Positions 1-8,132 of a stretch of 64,000 nucleotides of DNA are shown in pieces. The first letter of the stretch is position 1; each line of letters opens with the position of its first letter. The DNA lies in NCBI GenBank assembly GCA_003153295.1, contig PLXY01000005.1, forward strand, positions 1 to 64,000, written 5' to 3'. A program made the position numbers and the translations under genes. The DNA comes from Parachlamydiales bacterium (GTDB lineage Bacteria > Chlamydiota > Chlamydiia > Chlamydiales > Rhabdochlamydiaceae). The notes below the pieces were generated by a model. That model saw only the letters and a list, made by a program, of their open reading frames with translations. It had not been told where the DNA came from and ran no database searches.

Positions 1-6
1 ACAAAT

Positions 7-78
7 GCGGGCGTAGCTCAGTGGTAGAGCATCACGTTGCCAACGTGAGGGTCGTGAGTTCGAGCCTCATCGCCCGCT
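7..78 (+). tRNA. tRNA-Gly (GCC)
   Basis: A full cloverleaf can be read by eye. The 7-bp acceptor stem GCGGGCG (7-13) pairs with CGCCCGC (71-77), with T as discriminator. The anticodon stem TCACG/CGTGA encloses the loop TTGCCAA, which places GCC at the anticodon. The T arm carries GTTCGAGCC-type sequence. CCA is not encoded. It lies just upstream of tig. A small GGTGG/CCACC hairpin follows at about 90-106, between the tRNA and the tig start. Confidence 0.96.
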
Positions 79-125
79 AATCATCAATGGTGGTCCTTAA
101 ACCACCTCCATATATAAGGACGGTC

Positions 126-1460
126 ATGGAACAAAAGGTCGAGACAGAAGTTCAAGCTCCTTTCGAATTTTCGAACGATAAGCTCAAAGTCAAAGCCCAT
201 CTCAAGCAAAATTGCAAAGTAGAACTTGAGATCCATGCCGCCCCTGCCATTGTCAAAGAGGCGTATCACAAAGCCGCTAAAACAGTCGGGAAAGAAGTGA
301 CTCTTCCGGGATTTCGTAAAGGAAAAGCTCCGACGGGCCTCGTTGAGAAAAATTATTCCAAACAAATTGACACCGAGTGGCAAAAAGCTATTGCGGACCT
401 GGTCTTCCAAGACAGCATGAAGCTAATCAACATTCCTATCCTTAATAATGAACCTAAAATCAGCTACAATATCAAAAGTCATTCCTTAGAAAGCGGGTCT
501 TCTTTAATTCTCTTCTTTGAAACCGAGCCCTCTATTCCGGATGTTAATCCGCAAGATTTAACTTTAAAAGCTGTGGAAAGGCCTGCTGTCAATGACGACA
601 AAGTTAATGAGACCATGCGCCAGCTTCAGCTTTTCTTTGCAGAATGGAAGAAAATGGATAGACCCATCCAAGAAAATGATTTTGTCATTTTGGATGTCGA
701 TCTGATAGAAGAAAATCCCCCGCGCAAGCTCTTTGCCGATGTCCGCTTTGAAGTCACCGACCGTTCCATGGCCAAGTGGATGAAAGATCTCATCCTTGGA
801 CATCAACGCGGAGAGGTTTTGGAAGGCGTCAGCATTCCTGATGAAGATGCTTCAAAAAAAGATCAAGAAGAGCTGAAACCGAAAAAAGTCCGCGTTGTGA
901 TTAAACAAGTTGAAGAAGCAACCATGCCGGAGTTCGGTGATGAATTTGCACGCCGTCTGGGTGCTCCTTCCGTCGATATCATGCGCACCAATGTGGAGCA
1001 GCTGCTCAATCAAAAAGCCGATGCGCACGTCCAAGAAAAACTTCGTGAAGAAGTGAGTGAAATGCTCTTAGAGAAATACCGCTTTGACGTTCCGATGAGC
1101 TTAATCGACAGAGAAGTCCGGTTCCGCATGCAGCAATTGCTCCAAGACCAAGAATATCTTCAACATTGGAACAGCATGACCCCTGAAGCTAAAAAACGGT
1201 CCGTTGCTTCCGTTGCTGAACAATCCGAAAAAGCCGTTCGCATGTTCTATCTCTGCCGCAAAATTTTAGCCGCTGCAAAGATCACGATTTCACCCAATGA
1301 TCTTCCTAAAGCTCCAGATTCTCCGCTCGGTATGCTTTTAGGCGAACGTAGAGACTTTAATCCTCAAGAAAATACGGAAGTCCACCAAGCAGAAGCCTTC
1401 TCTCGTCTTCTTCTAGAAAAAGCAGAAGACTTTGTGATTGCCCATGCGAAGGTCTCTTAG
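126..1460 (+). CDS. tig: trigger factor
   Basis: This is the ribosome-associated chaperone and peptidyl-prolyl isomerase that meets nascent chains at the exit tunnel. The N-terminal ribosome-binding domain carries the signature GFRKGKAP (about residues 65-72 from this start). A central FKBP-like domain follows, then a helical C-terminal arm rich in Glu, Lys and Gln. The frame is open from 87, but ATG 126 has AAGGACGG just upstream and the residues before it look non-native, so 126 is preferred. At about 444 residues the length is normal. It heads the tig-clpP-clpX order conserved in chlamydiae. A long inverted repeat starts at its stop codon. Confidence 0.95.
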   Translation: MEQKVETEVQAPFEFSNDKLKVKAHLKQNCKVELEIHAAPAIVKEAYHKAAKTVGKEVTLPGFRKGKAPTGLVEKNYSKQIDTEWQKAIADLVFQDSMKLINIPILNNEPKISYNIKSHSLESGSSLILFFETEPSIPDVNPQDLTLKAVERPAVNDDKVNETMRQLQLFFAEWKKMDRPIQENDFVILDVDLIEENPPRKLFADVRFEVTDRSMAKWMKDLILGHQRGEVLEGVSIPDEDASKKDQEELKPKKVRVVIKQVEEATMPEFGDEFARRLGAPSVDIMRTNVEQLLNQKADAHVQEKLREEVSEMLLEKYRFDVPMSLIDREVRFRMQQLLQDQEYLQHWNSMTPEAKKRSVASVAEQSEKAVRMFYLCRKILAAAKITISPNDLPKAPDSPLGMLLGERRDFNPQENTEVHQAEAFSRLLLEKAEDFVIAHAKVS

Positions 1461-1607
1461 AGACAGTTTTTTGGATTTTTTGAACAAATTTTTCCCTCCG
1501 TCTGTTGGGGTTATATCAACTTTCGTATATTACCCCCAATAGACCGAAAGGAAAATTTGTCAAAAACTCTCAAAAAAGCGACGAAACCTGAATCCGTTAA
1601 CTGTCTC
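1460..1607. repeat. long imperfect inverted repeat between tig and clpP
   Basis: The outer arms GAGACAGTT (1460-1468) and AACTGTCTC (1599-1607) are exact complements. Inside, 1469-1516 pairs with about 1525-1578, with scattered mismatches and one unpaired stretch of about 20 nt at 1579-1598. Short matching segments are ACAAATTTT / AAAATTTGT and TCTGTTGGGG / CCCCCAATAGA. The apex is near 1516-1524. The whole could fold as one hairpin of about 148 nt. It may terminate tig, act as clpP leader, or be a non-autonomous palindromic insertion. The rest of the 292-nt gap (1608-1752) is the clpP leader, with a small GGAGTC/GACTCC hairpin at 1687-1703. Confidence 0.7.
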
Positions 1608-1752
1608 TTATTTAATCGACCTATTGCGCAATAACCATTCGATCGGCAATATACTGCTAAAACCTAGTTATTAAAGGATGATCCTCGGAGTCTCATTGAC
1701 TCCCCTATTGCCCCGCCCATAATTTAGGTCTTAATTAACCAGTAGGAATTGT

Positions 1753-2355
1753 ATGTACCAAGTCCCCTATGTGATCGAAGACACCGGCCGTGGCGAACGC
1801 GCCATGGACATCTATTCACGACTTTTGAAGGACCGCATTATCTTTTTGGGAACTGAAATCAATGATGGCGTCGCCAATACCGTCATTGCCCAGATGTTAT
1901 TTCTCCGTGCCGATGATCCTAAAAAAGATATCAGCATCTACATCAACTCACCGGGCGGTTATATTTCAGCAGGCTTGGCTATTTACGACACCATGAGATT
2001 CATGGGATACGACATCAACACTTATTGCTTGGGACAAGCAGCCTCGATGGCAGCGCTTCTTCTTGCCGCAGGGACAAAAGGAAAGCGGTTTGCCCTTCCT
2101 AATAGTCGCATCATGATCCACCAACCTTCGGGCGGCGTCGGAGGCTCTTCGGCAGATATTGAACTGCAAGCTAAAGAGATCCTGATCCTCAAACAGATTT
2201 GCGCTCATATTATCAGTGAAAGAACCGGTAATCCGATTGAAAAAATCATTGAAGATTCTGAACGTGATCACTATATGAATCCTGAAGAAGCTTTAAAATA
2301 TGGCCTGATTGATAAAATTGCAACACAACCCCAAAAAGCAGCACCTGCAGCTTAA
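1753..2355 (+). CDS. clpP: ATP-dependent Clp protease proteolytic subunit (clpX-linked copy)
   Basis: This is a serine peptidase of the ClpP family that forms a barrel and degrades substrates fed by ClpX. The nucleophile lies in [10 protein letters not shown] (Ser near residue 98) and the catalytic His in MIHQPSGG (near residue 122); an Asp follows in the ERDHYM region. At 200 residues the length is typical. AGGA sits five bases before ATG 1753. clpX starts 14 nt after the stop, so the two are probably co-transcribed. A second, divergent ClpP is encoded at 43626-44240; two ClpP paralogues are usual in chlamydiae. Confidence 0.96.
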   Translation: MYQVPYVIEDTGRGERAMDIYSRLLKDRIIFLGTEINDGVANTVIAQMLFLRADDPKKDISIYINSPGGYISAGLAIYDTMRFMGYDINTYCLGQAASMAALLLAAGTKGKRFALPNSRIMIHQPSGGVGGSSADIELQAKEILILKQICAHIISERTGNPIEKIIEDSERDHYMNPEEALKYGLIDKIATQPQKAAPAA

Positions 2356-2369
2356 TAAGAAGAAGAAGT

Positions 2370-3590
2370 ATGACAGATAATAATAAAAAGCAACCCGCTA
2401 GCTGTTCGTTCTGCGGCAGATCGGAAGAAGCCGTTGAAAAACTCATTTCAGGACCTCAAGCCTTCATCTGCGATAAATGCGCACGCCTCTGCATGGACAT
2501 TATTGAAAAAAAACCAGTCCATCATGAGCTGCGTCTTTTAAAGCCAAAAGACATCAGCGAAAAACTCGATGAATATGTGATTGGTCAAGTAAGAGCAAAA
2601 AAAACGATTTCAGTCGCTGTTTATAACCATTACAAGAGAATCCGTTCTTTAGGCAAAGAGATGGACGTCGCCTATAGCAAGTCCAATGTCCTTTTATTAG
2701 GTCCGACAGGTTCTGGAAAGACCCTCATTGCCCGTACGCTTGCGCAGATCTTAGACGTTCCTTTCGCTATTGCAGATGCGACCACGCTGACCGAAGCGGG
2801 TTATGTGGGGGAAGACGTCGAAAATATCATCTTGCGCCTCGTCCAATCGGCCGATTACGATGTAAGCCGCGCTGAGATGGGTATCATCTATGTCGATGAG
2901 ATCGATAAAATCCGAAAAACGACCGGTAACGTCTCTATTACCCGAGATGTCTCTGGAGAAGGAGTGCAGCAAGCCCTCTTGAAGATCGTCGAAGGGACAA
3001 TTGCAAATGTTCCTCCTAAGGGCGGCCGCAAACATCCTAACCAAGAATACATCAAAGTCAACACTGAAAATATCCTGTTCATTGTCGGCGGAGCCTTCGT
3101 TCATTTGGACAAGATCATTGCAAAACGATTAGGCCGCAGCACCATCGGTTTCGGCGCAGATGATACCAAAGTCTTCGATGCCCATGAGACCAACTATCTT
3201 CTTTCCAAAGTAGAGCCTGAAGATTTAATTTCATTTGGAATGATCCCCGAATTTGTCGGCCGTTTCAATAGTATCGCCAATTGCAATGAGCTGACTATTG
3301 AAGATCTCGTCGAGATTTTGACTCAGCCTAAAAATGCGATCGTTAAACAGTATAAACAACTGTTTGCAGAAGAAGGCATTGTCCTTCATTTTGCCGATGA
3401 TGCTCTCCGTGGCATGGCAGAACGTGCAAAATCGACCGGCACTGGAGCTCGCGCTCTCCGGATGATTGTTGAAAGCATGCTGCTCAACCTCATGTTCGAA
3501 GCTCCTTCCGATCCCAGCATCAAGGAAATCTTTATCACGAAAGAGTCGGTATTAGAAGGCGCTCCCCCTCTCGTCAAACGTTCCGCTTAA
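2370..3590 (+). CDS. clpX: ATP-dependent Clp protease ATP-binding subunit ClpX
   Basis: This is the AAA+ unfoldase partner of ClpP. The N-terminal zinc-binding domain shows CSFC and CDKC (Cys 12, 15, 34, 37). The AAA+ core has Walker A GPTGSGKT near residue 111, the pore loop GYVGEDVE, Walker B YVDEIDK, and the C-terminal small domain with [10 protein letters not shown]. At 406 residues it is close to the family norm. It follows clpP closely in one operon. A strong hairpin downstream of the stop (3594-3633) probably ends the transcript. Confidence 0.97.
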   Translation: MTDNNKKQPASCSFCGRSEEAVEKLISGPQAFICDKCARLCMDIIEKKPVHHELRLLKPKDISEKLDEYVIGQVRAKKTISVAVYNHYKRIRSLGKEMDVAYSKSNVLLLGPTGSGKTLIARTLAQILDVPFAIADATTLTEAGYVGEDVENIILRLVQSADYDVSRAEMGIIYVDEIDKIRKTTGNVSITRDVSGEGVQQALLKIVEGTIANVPPKGGRKHPNQEYIKVNTENILFIVGGAFVHLDKIIAKRLGRSTIGFGADDTKVFDAHETNYLLSKVEPEDLISFGMIPEFVGRFNSIANCNELTIEDLVEILTQPKNAIVKQYKQLFAEEGIVLHFADDALRGMAERAKSTGTGARALRMIVESMLLNLMFEAPSDPSIKEIFITKESVLEGAPPLVKRSA

Positions 3591-3593
3591 GAG

Positions 3594-3633
3594 AAAGATA
3601 CCGGATTAAATATTCTAATCCGGTATAGATCTT
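3594..3633 (+). terminator. hairpin after clpX
   Basis: ATACCGGATTA (3598-3608) pairs exactly with TAATCCGGTAT (3616-3626) around a 7-nt loop, and AAAGA/TCTTT extends the stem past a small bulge. The downstream T run is weak. It lies directly after the clpX stop and before an AT-rich gap (3634-3766) in which nothing else is evident. Confidence 0.7.
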
Positions 3634-3766
3634 TCATAATTTCTAAATCTCTTTTGTTTTACAATAACTTTCTATTAAGTTCTTTTAAAAATAAAAACAA
3701 TTTAAAAAATCGGACAATTTAAAATAACTTGCGATCGTGATAGACTATCCAAAAAAATTAAGATTT

Positions 3767-5782
3767 ATGTCGCTTATTCATTCAAATCCTTCTTCAAATC
3801 TATTCTTTTGGGAAACCATTTCTTGGACTCAATCTTTTAAAGAATATCTGGGGATAGCTCCATCTCCTTCCGCTTCTCTAATCAAAAAAATGGATGTCGG
3901 GGGGGAATGTCTTTCATTGGATACTTTTATCGACGTGATCGCTTATCTAGCTGATCATCCTCATGCTAAACTAGAAGAGATGGTGAAAACTAAATTTGCT
4001 CAGATACCTTGTCGTGATGGTCAAGTTTTTAGTCTTCAATTTATCACTAAGTTCAGTGTATCGAATGATCGTTTAAAAATGCTCGATGTGTGTCAAAGAA
4101 TCTTATCCCTCGATCAACTGAAGAAAATATTAGGAAAAGAGGACCTTGATATTGCAGCTTTAGCAAAAAGAGAAGCTCGCATCGTCCCTAAACCCCAACG
4201 CAACATAGAAAAAATATCAGGTTCACTCTCTCAATATTGGCAGCAGCATTCGTATATTTTTGGTAAAATTATTCATTGTTTTCATTTCATTGTTATAGGG
4301 AGCTTAGCGAGCATTTTAAGGATGTTTACCACTCCTTTGAAAAGTCCTCCTTCCGTTTTTGAAATGAAAAACTATTTTGAAGTTTATCATGGGTTGATTA
4401 AATCTACCTCGTATCTAAGCACCTCCTACCTAAAATTCTTCTCCTCCACTCAAAAGGCTGCAGGTGTAGGAGTGTTAATTGCTGCTTCTACGATCGGCCT
4501 CCATTTTACCCATCAAAAATTTCGGCTCGGCATCCCTGAAAAAATCGATAAAAAAGAGCAGTTTGAAGATTTAACCATCGAAGTACAAAACGGCAAGATT
4601 CAGAAAATGATCGGTCGGCAAGAAGAGAAAGAAACATTACAAACGGGCTGGACTGTGCCTCCTGGACAAAAATTTCGCATTGGTTTTTTAATTGGAGAGC
4701 CTGGCTGTGGAAAAACTGAGTTTGTCAAAGGACTGGCCTGGGAAAGTGTTCATGATCCAAATTCATTCGTCTATAAAAAAAAGATCTACATGATCAACAC
4801 CATCCAAGCTGTTAATGAAGGCACCTATTATATGGATCAAGTGTTAAACAATCTCGCGGGCCATGAAGATGACGTCGTCTTATTCTTTGATGAAGGGCAT
4901 AGCGCGGGAGGTCAGCAAGGAAAGATTGCTCCCCTCATGGAATTTCTGAAAACGAAAATTCTCGCAAAAAATATCCGCTGCCTTTTTGCTACAACAGAAA
5001 AAGAATATGCAGACAACATTGAACATAACGCTGCTTTTGTCGATCGCTGCGAGGAGATAAGGTTTGGAAATATGCATGATTTGGATGCAACGGAAATCTT
5101 GAAAAAAATCGTTCAGCTCGACGTTGAACGGATTGTCGAAGTAGATCCCAATGCTTACCCCGAGATACTCTTTGTATCAAAAGTACATCCCAAATACAAA
5201 TCCCGACAAACCCCCAGAAAGGCCATCGATCTCTATAAAGATTTGAGAAGCTATGTCTTTTGCTGGACGCCAAAAAAACTGAAAAGCGCTTTAGCAGCAC
5301 TGACGAAAAAAAGAGATAATCTCTTAGCAAGGAGTTTAGCAGCTAATAATGATCCAGATTGGAGTAGCAGCACCGAAGGAATAGAAGCTTTTGATCAACT
5401 CCAAGAGTGGGACGATGAAATTGAGAAGTTAACCGAAACAGTAAGATTTCAAACTTTAGCACACAAAAAGATTGCCCGCCTTCGAATACTTGAACCCCAG
5501 TACCGAAAACGGTATTACGAGGTGCTTCATACGATAGCCGATCCAAAAGATTCTAGTTCCAATAAAAAGACTGCCGAAAATACACATAAAGAATTTCTTT
5601 ACCTCAAACATATTCTTAGACCTTCTCTTAAACAAAACCTTCTAGATGAAGCAGACACTTTTAAATTAAATTTTGATGAAGAAATTCCTTTACAGATAGA
5701 TGCTGCCTTGATCAAGAATATCCATGGTTCCCTCTACCCCGCTTCTCCCTTCCTGAGAGGTGCGGACATGGTTGGCTGTTAA
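3767..5782 (+). CDS. membrane-anchored ClpB-D1-like AAA+ ATPase, paralogue 1
   Basis: About 671 residues, no recognised family name. After a conserved N-terminal helical region (shared motif SFKEYLGIAPS) come two hydrophobic segments at about residues 168-188 and 231-248. A AAA+ domain follows with Walker A GEPGCGKT (about 310-317), Walker B VVLFFDEGHS (about 369), a sensor-1 region CLFATTEKEYA and an arginine-finger-like NAAFVDRCEE, then PRKAIDLYKD. These motifs line up with the first AAA+ domain of ClpA/ClpB. The C-terminal third is a charged coiled coil. There is no second AAA+ domain and no ClpP-docking loop that I can see. The frame is open from GTG 3737; ATG 3767 is chosen because it matches the N-termini of the paralogues. 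It is first of three tandem paralogues. Function unknown. Confidence 0.85.
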   Translation: MSLIHSNPSSNLFFWETISWTQSFKEYLGIAPSPSASLIKKMDVGGECLSLDTFIDVIAYLADHPHAKLEEMVKTKFAQIPCRDGQVFSLQFITKFSVSNDRLKMLDVCQRILSLDQLKKILGKEDLDIAALAKREARIVPKPQRNIEKISGSLSQYWQQHSYIFGKIIHCFHFIVIGSLASILRMFTTPLKSPPSVFEMKNYFEVYHGLIKSTSYLSTSYLKFFSSTQKAAGVGVLIAASTIGLHFTHQKFRLGIPEKIDKKEQFEDLTIEVQNGKIQKMIGRQEEKETLQTGWTVPPGQKFRIGFLIGEPGCGKTEFVKGLAWESVHDPNSFVYKKKIYMINTIQAVNEGTYYMDQVLNNLAGHEDDVVLFFDEGHSAGGQQGKIAPLMEFLKTKILAKNIRCLFATTEKEYADNIEHNAAFVDRCEEIRFGNMHDLDATEILKKIVQLDVERIVEVDPNAYPEILFVSKVHPKYKSRQTPRKAIDLYKDLRSYVFCWTPKKLKSALAALTKKRDNLLARSLAANNDPDWSSSTEGIEAFDQLQEWDDEIEKLTETVRFQTLAHKKIARLRILEPQYRKRYYEVLHTIADPKDSSSNKKTAENTHKEFLYLKHILRPSLKQNLLDEADTFKLNFDEEIPLQIDAALIKNIHGSLYPASPFLRGADMVGC

Positions 5783-5907
5783 AGACCTTTCGATCACAAT
5801 CAAAAAAAATCAATTTTTATTTTAACTTTTTTTGTCCTAATAGTTCAAAATAAATATTATATTTATATATTTAAACAAAACTAACAATACAATATAATTA
5901 ATGTTTA

Positions 5908-5916
5908 TGTTATAAT
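5908..5916 (+). promoter_or_regulatory. extended -10 promoter of AAA+ paralogue 2
   Basis: TGTTATAAT matches the extended -10 consensus TGnTATAAT exactly. It would start transcription near 5923, about 15 nt before ATG 5938. No good -35 is visible, which is normal for extended -10 promoters. The surrounding gap (5783-5937) is extremely AT-rich. Confidence 0.5.
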
Positions 5917-5937
5917 ATTTATAAATTATCGGAGTTT

Positions 5938-8031
5938 ATGTCAACCAATTCAACTAGCATACAAGCAAGTTTTATCTGGGAATCTACTTCTTATTATCAA
6001 TATTTTAAACAAAGGTTAGGATTAGCACCTTTGACTTCAGATCTTTTATTAAAAGAACTGGAATCTAACCCAAATTCTCAGAGCACTCTTTGCCGTGTTG
6101 TCGCTTTTCTAACCCATCGTTCCCATTTCGGATTAGAACAAGCTTTGAAAGATAAAATAGCCGAAAAACCGACTAGTCAAATGATTACCGATCTCCAATC
6201 GGTAGCTAAATTTAGTTTAGAAACGGGCCGATTGAAAATGATTGAGGTGTGTAAAAGGATTGTTGCTCTCGATCAACTCAAAAGTGGCTCGAATGTAGCA
6301 AATGTTCAAGCAATAGCTAAGATAGAAGCCCAATTCATATCTCAGCCTCCTCGAATCATAGAGAAAATTTCAGACTCTGTTTGGGAATATTGGTATCGTT
6401 ACTCGAGTATTTTTGGCAAAATAATCCATTGTCTTGATACGGTGGCGGTAGGAACTTTAACCACCATTGCTTTCTCAGTTATTTCTCCTTTGAATTCACC
6501 CCCGACTAATATTCTAGAGGTGCAAGGATCTTTCGATGTCTTCCGTTATTTAACCCACAGTTTTTTCACGTTTAAAGATGCTTATCTAAACTTATTTTCC
6601 ACCAAAAAAAAAGCTGCACAGGTGGGGCTTATGATTTTGATTGGGTTGATTGGAATCCATTATATCCATAACCGATTACGCCTTGGGATTCCTACAAAGC
6701 TCGACAAATATGGTTACTTTCGCGATTTAACTCCCGATGTCAAAGACGGTACCATAAAACAAATGAAAGGACGGAGTGCCGAAAAAACAACAGCGGCTAC
6801 AGCCTGGGCCACACTACAAGGAGAAAATATTCGCATTGTCCTTCCTGTCGGTCCAACAGGTTGTGGAAAAACGGAATTTGTTAAAGGATTGGCCTGGGAA
6901 AGCGTCAATGACCCTAAGTCTTTTGTATATGGCAAACGTATTTTTGCTGTGAACACAATCCAATTGGCTCAAAAAGATACCCGTTACATGGATGATGTTT
7001 TTAAGTTAATCGCAGGCCATGAAAATGATATCGTTTTATTCTTTGATGAAGCTCACAGTGCTGGCAGTCAGAAAGGGAAACTGCCCTGGTTGTTAGAATA
7101 TCTAAAAACAAAAATTCCAGAAAAACGGATTCGCTGCATTTTTGCGACTACCGAAGAAGAATATGCTGATATGATGGCTCATAATAAAGCCTTTGTCGAT
7201 CGCTGTACCTATATCCCCTTTAAAGAATTGCCCGATCTAGGAGTAAAAAACATCCTGAATGATATGGTAAAATTTGATGAGGAGCGTATTAATGAAGTCG
7301 ATCCGGCGATCTATGATTTACTGCTTTATGTCTCTCATACTGACAAAACTCGATATAACCCTAGAAAAGTCATCGATCTCTATAAAAATGTAAGAAGCTA
7401 TGTTGACGGATGGAAACCTGAAAGATTGAAAAATGAAATAGAGACTTTAGAAGCTGAAAAAGATGATTTCAAAGCAGTTTGTACGACGGCTTTAGATAAT
7501 GATGAAAAATGGAGCAACAGTCCAGCGGGTGAAAAAGCACTTTTGTCACTAGAATTAATGAAACAACAGATTACTGAGAAAAACAAACAATTAACCGGAC
7601 AAAACTTAGAACTTCAAAAAATTGCTCGTCTTCAAGCTTTACAACCTCAATACCGAAAACGATATAACGAGCTTCTGCACGTCATTGCAGATCAAAAAGA
7701 AGATATCAAGGATTCAAAAGAATCTGAGAAAGCTCAAAAAGAATTTCTTTACCTTAAATATATTCTCAGGCCTGCCCTTCAAGAAAACATTCAAAATGAA
7801 GCGAGAAAATTCCAAGAAACTTATAAAGAAACCATTCCTTTAAAAATAGACGCAGCCTTGATCAAAAATCAATTTCCTGATGTTTTTCTCCAACACATCT
7901 CACCTGTAAAAGTTGTTCTTCCATCTCTTAGTCATCTTATACTTACTGTAGATACGACGCCAACACAGCCGATCACAACAACCCAGCCCTTAAAGCTCAC
8001 TCCACCACAGCCTGTTTCTGCAGAGGCTTAG
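5938..8031 (+). CDS. membrane-anchored ClpB-D1-like AAA+ ATPase, paralogue 2
   Basis: At 697 residues it has the architecture of the preceding gene throughout: N-terminal motif YFKQRLGLAP, two hydrophobic segments (about residues 160-185 and 225-243), Walker A GPTGCGKT (about 305-312), Walker B IVLFFDEAHS, sensor-1-like CIFATTEEEYA, arginine-finger-like KAFVDRCTY and PRKVIDLYKN. A coiled coil follows, then a Pro/Thr-rich tail unique to this copy. The ATPase motifs look intact. It starts at ATG 5938 after GGAG. The next paralogue begins about 100 nt downstream. Substrate and cellular role are unknown; an integral membrane site is inferred from the hydrophobic pair. Confidence 0.85.
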   Translation: MSTNSTSIQASFIWESTSYYQYFKQRLGLAPLTSDLLLKELESNPNSQSTLCRVVAFLTHRSHFGLEQALKDKIAEKPTSQMITDLQSVAKFSLETGRLKMIEVCKRIVALDQLKSGSNVANVQAIAKIEAQFISQPPRIIEKISDSVWEYWYRYSSIFGKIIHCLDTVAVGTLTTIAFSVISPLNSPPTNILEVQGSFDVFRYLTHSFFTFKDAYLNLFSTKKKAAQVGLMILIGLIGIHYIHNRLRLGIPTKLDKYGYFRDLTPDVKDGTIKQMKGRSAEKTTAATAWATLQGENIRIVLPVGPTGCGKTEFVKGLAWESVNDPKSFVYGKRIFAVNTIQLAQKDTRYMDDVFKLIAGHENDIVLFFDEAHSAGSQKGKLPWLLEYLKTKIPEKRIRCIFATTEEEYADMMAHNKAFVDRCTYIPFKELPDLGVKNILNDMVKFDEERINEVDPAIYDLLLYVSHTDKTRYNPRKVIDLYKNVRSYVDGWKPERLKNEIETLEAEKDDFKAVCTTALDNDEKWSNSPAGEKALLSLELMKQQITEKNKQLTGQNLELQKIARLQALQPQYRKRYNELLHVIADQKEDIKDSKESEKAQKEFLYLKYILRPALQENIQNEARKFQETYKETIPLKIDAALIKNQFPDVFLQHISPVKVVLPSLSHLILTVDTTPTQPITTTQPLKLTPPQPVSAEA

Positions 8032-8132
8032 GAAGTCAATAACTTCTACAAGCCTTGAAGACAGATATTTCAAATATTTCATTTAATTATTTCAGTCGTA
8101 AGAATATTCTTATATCCCCATCTGAGGTTGTT

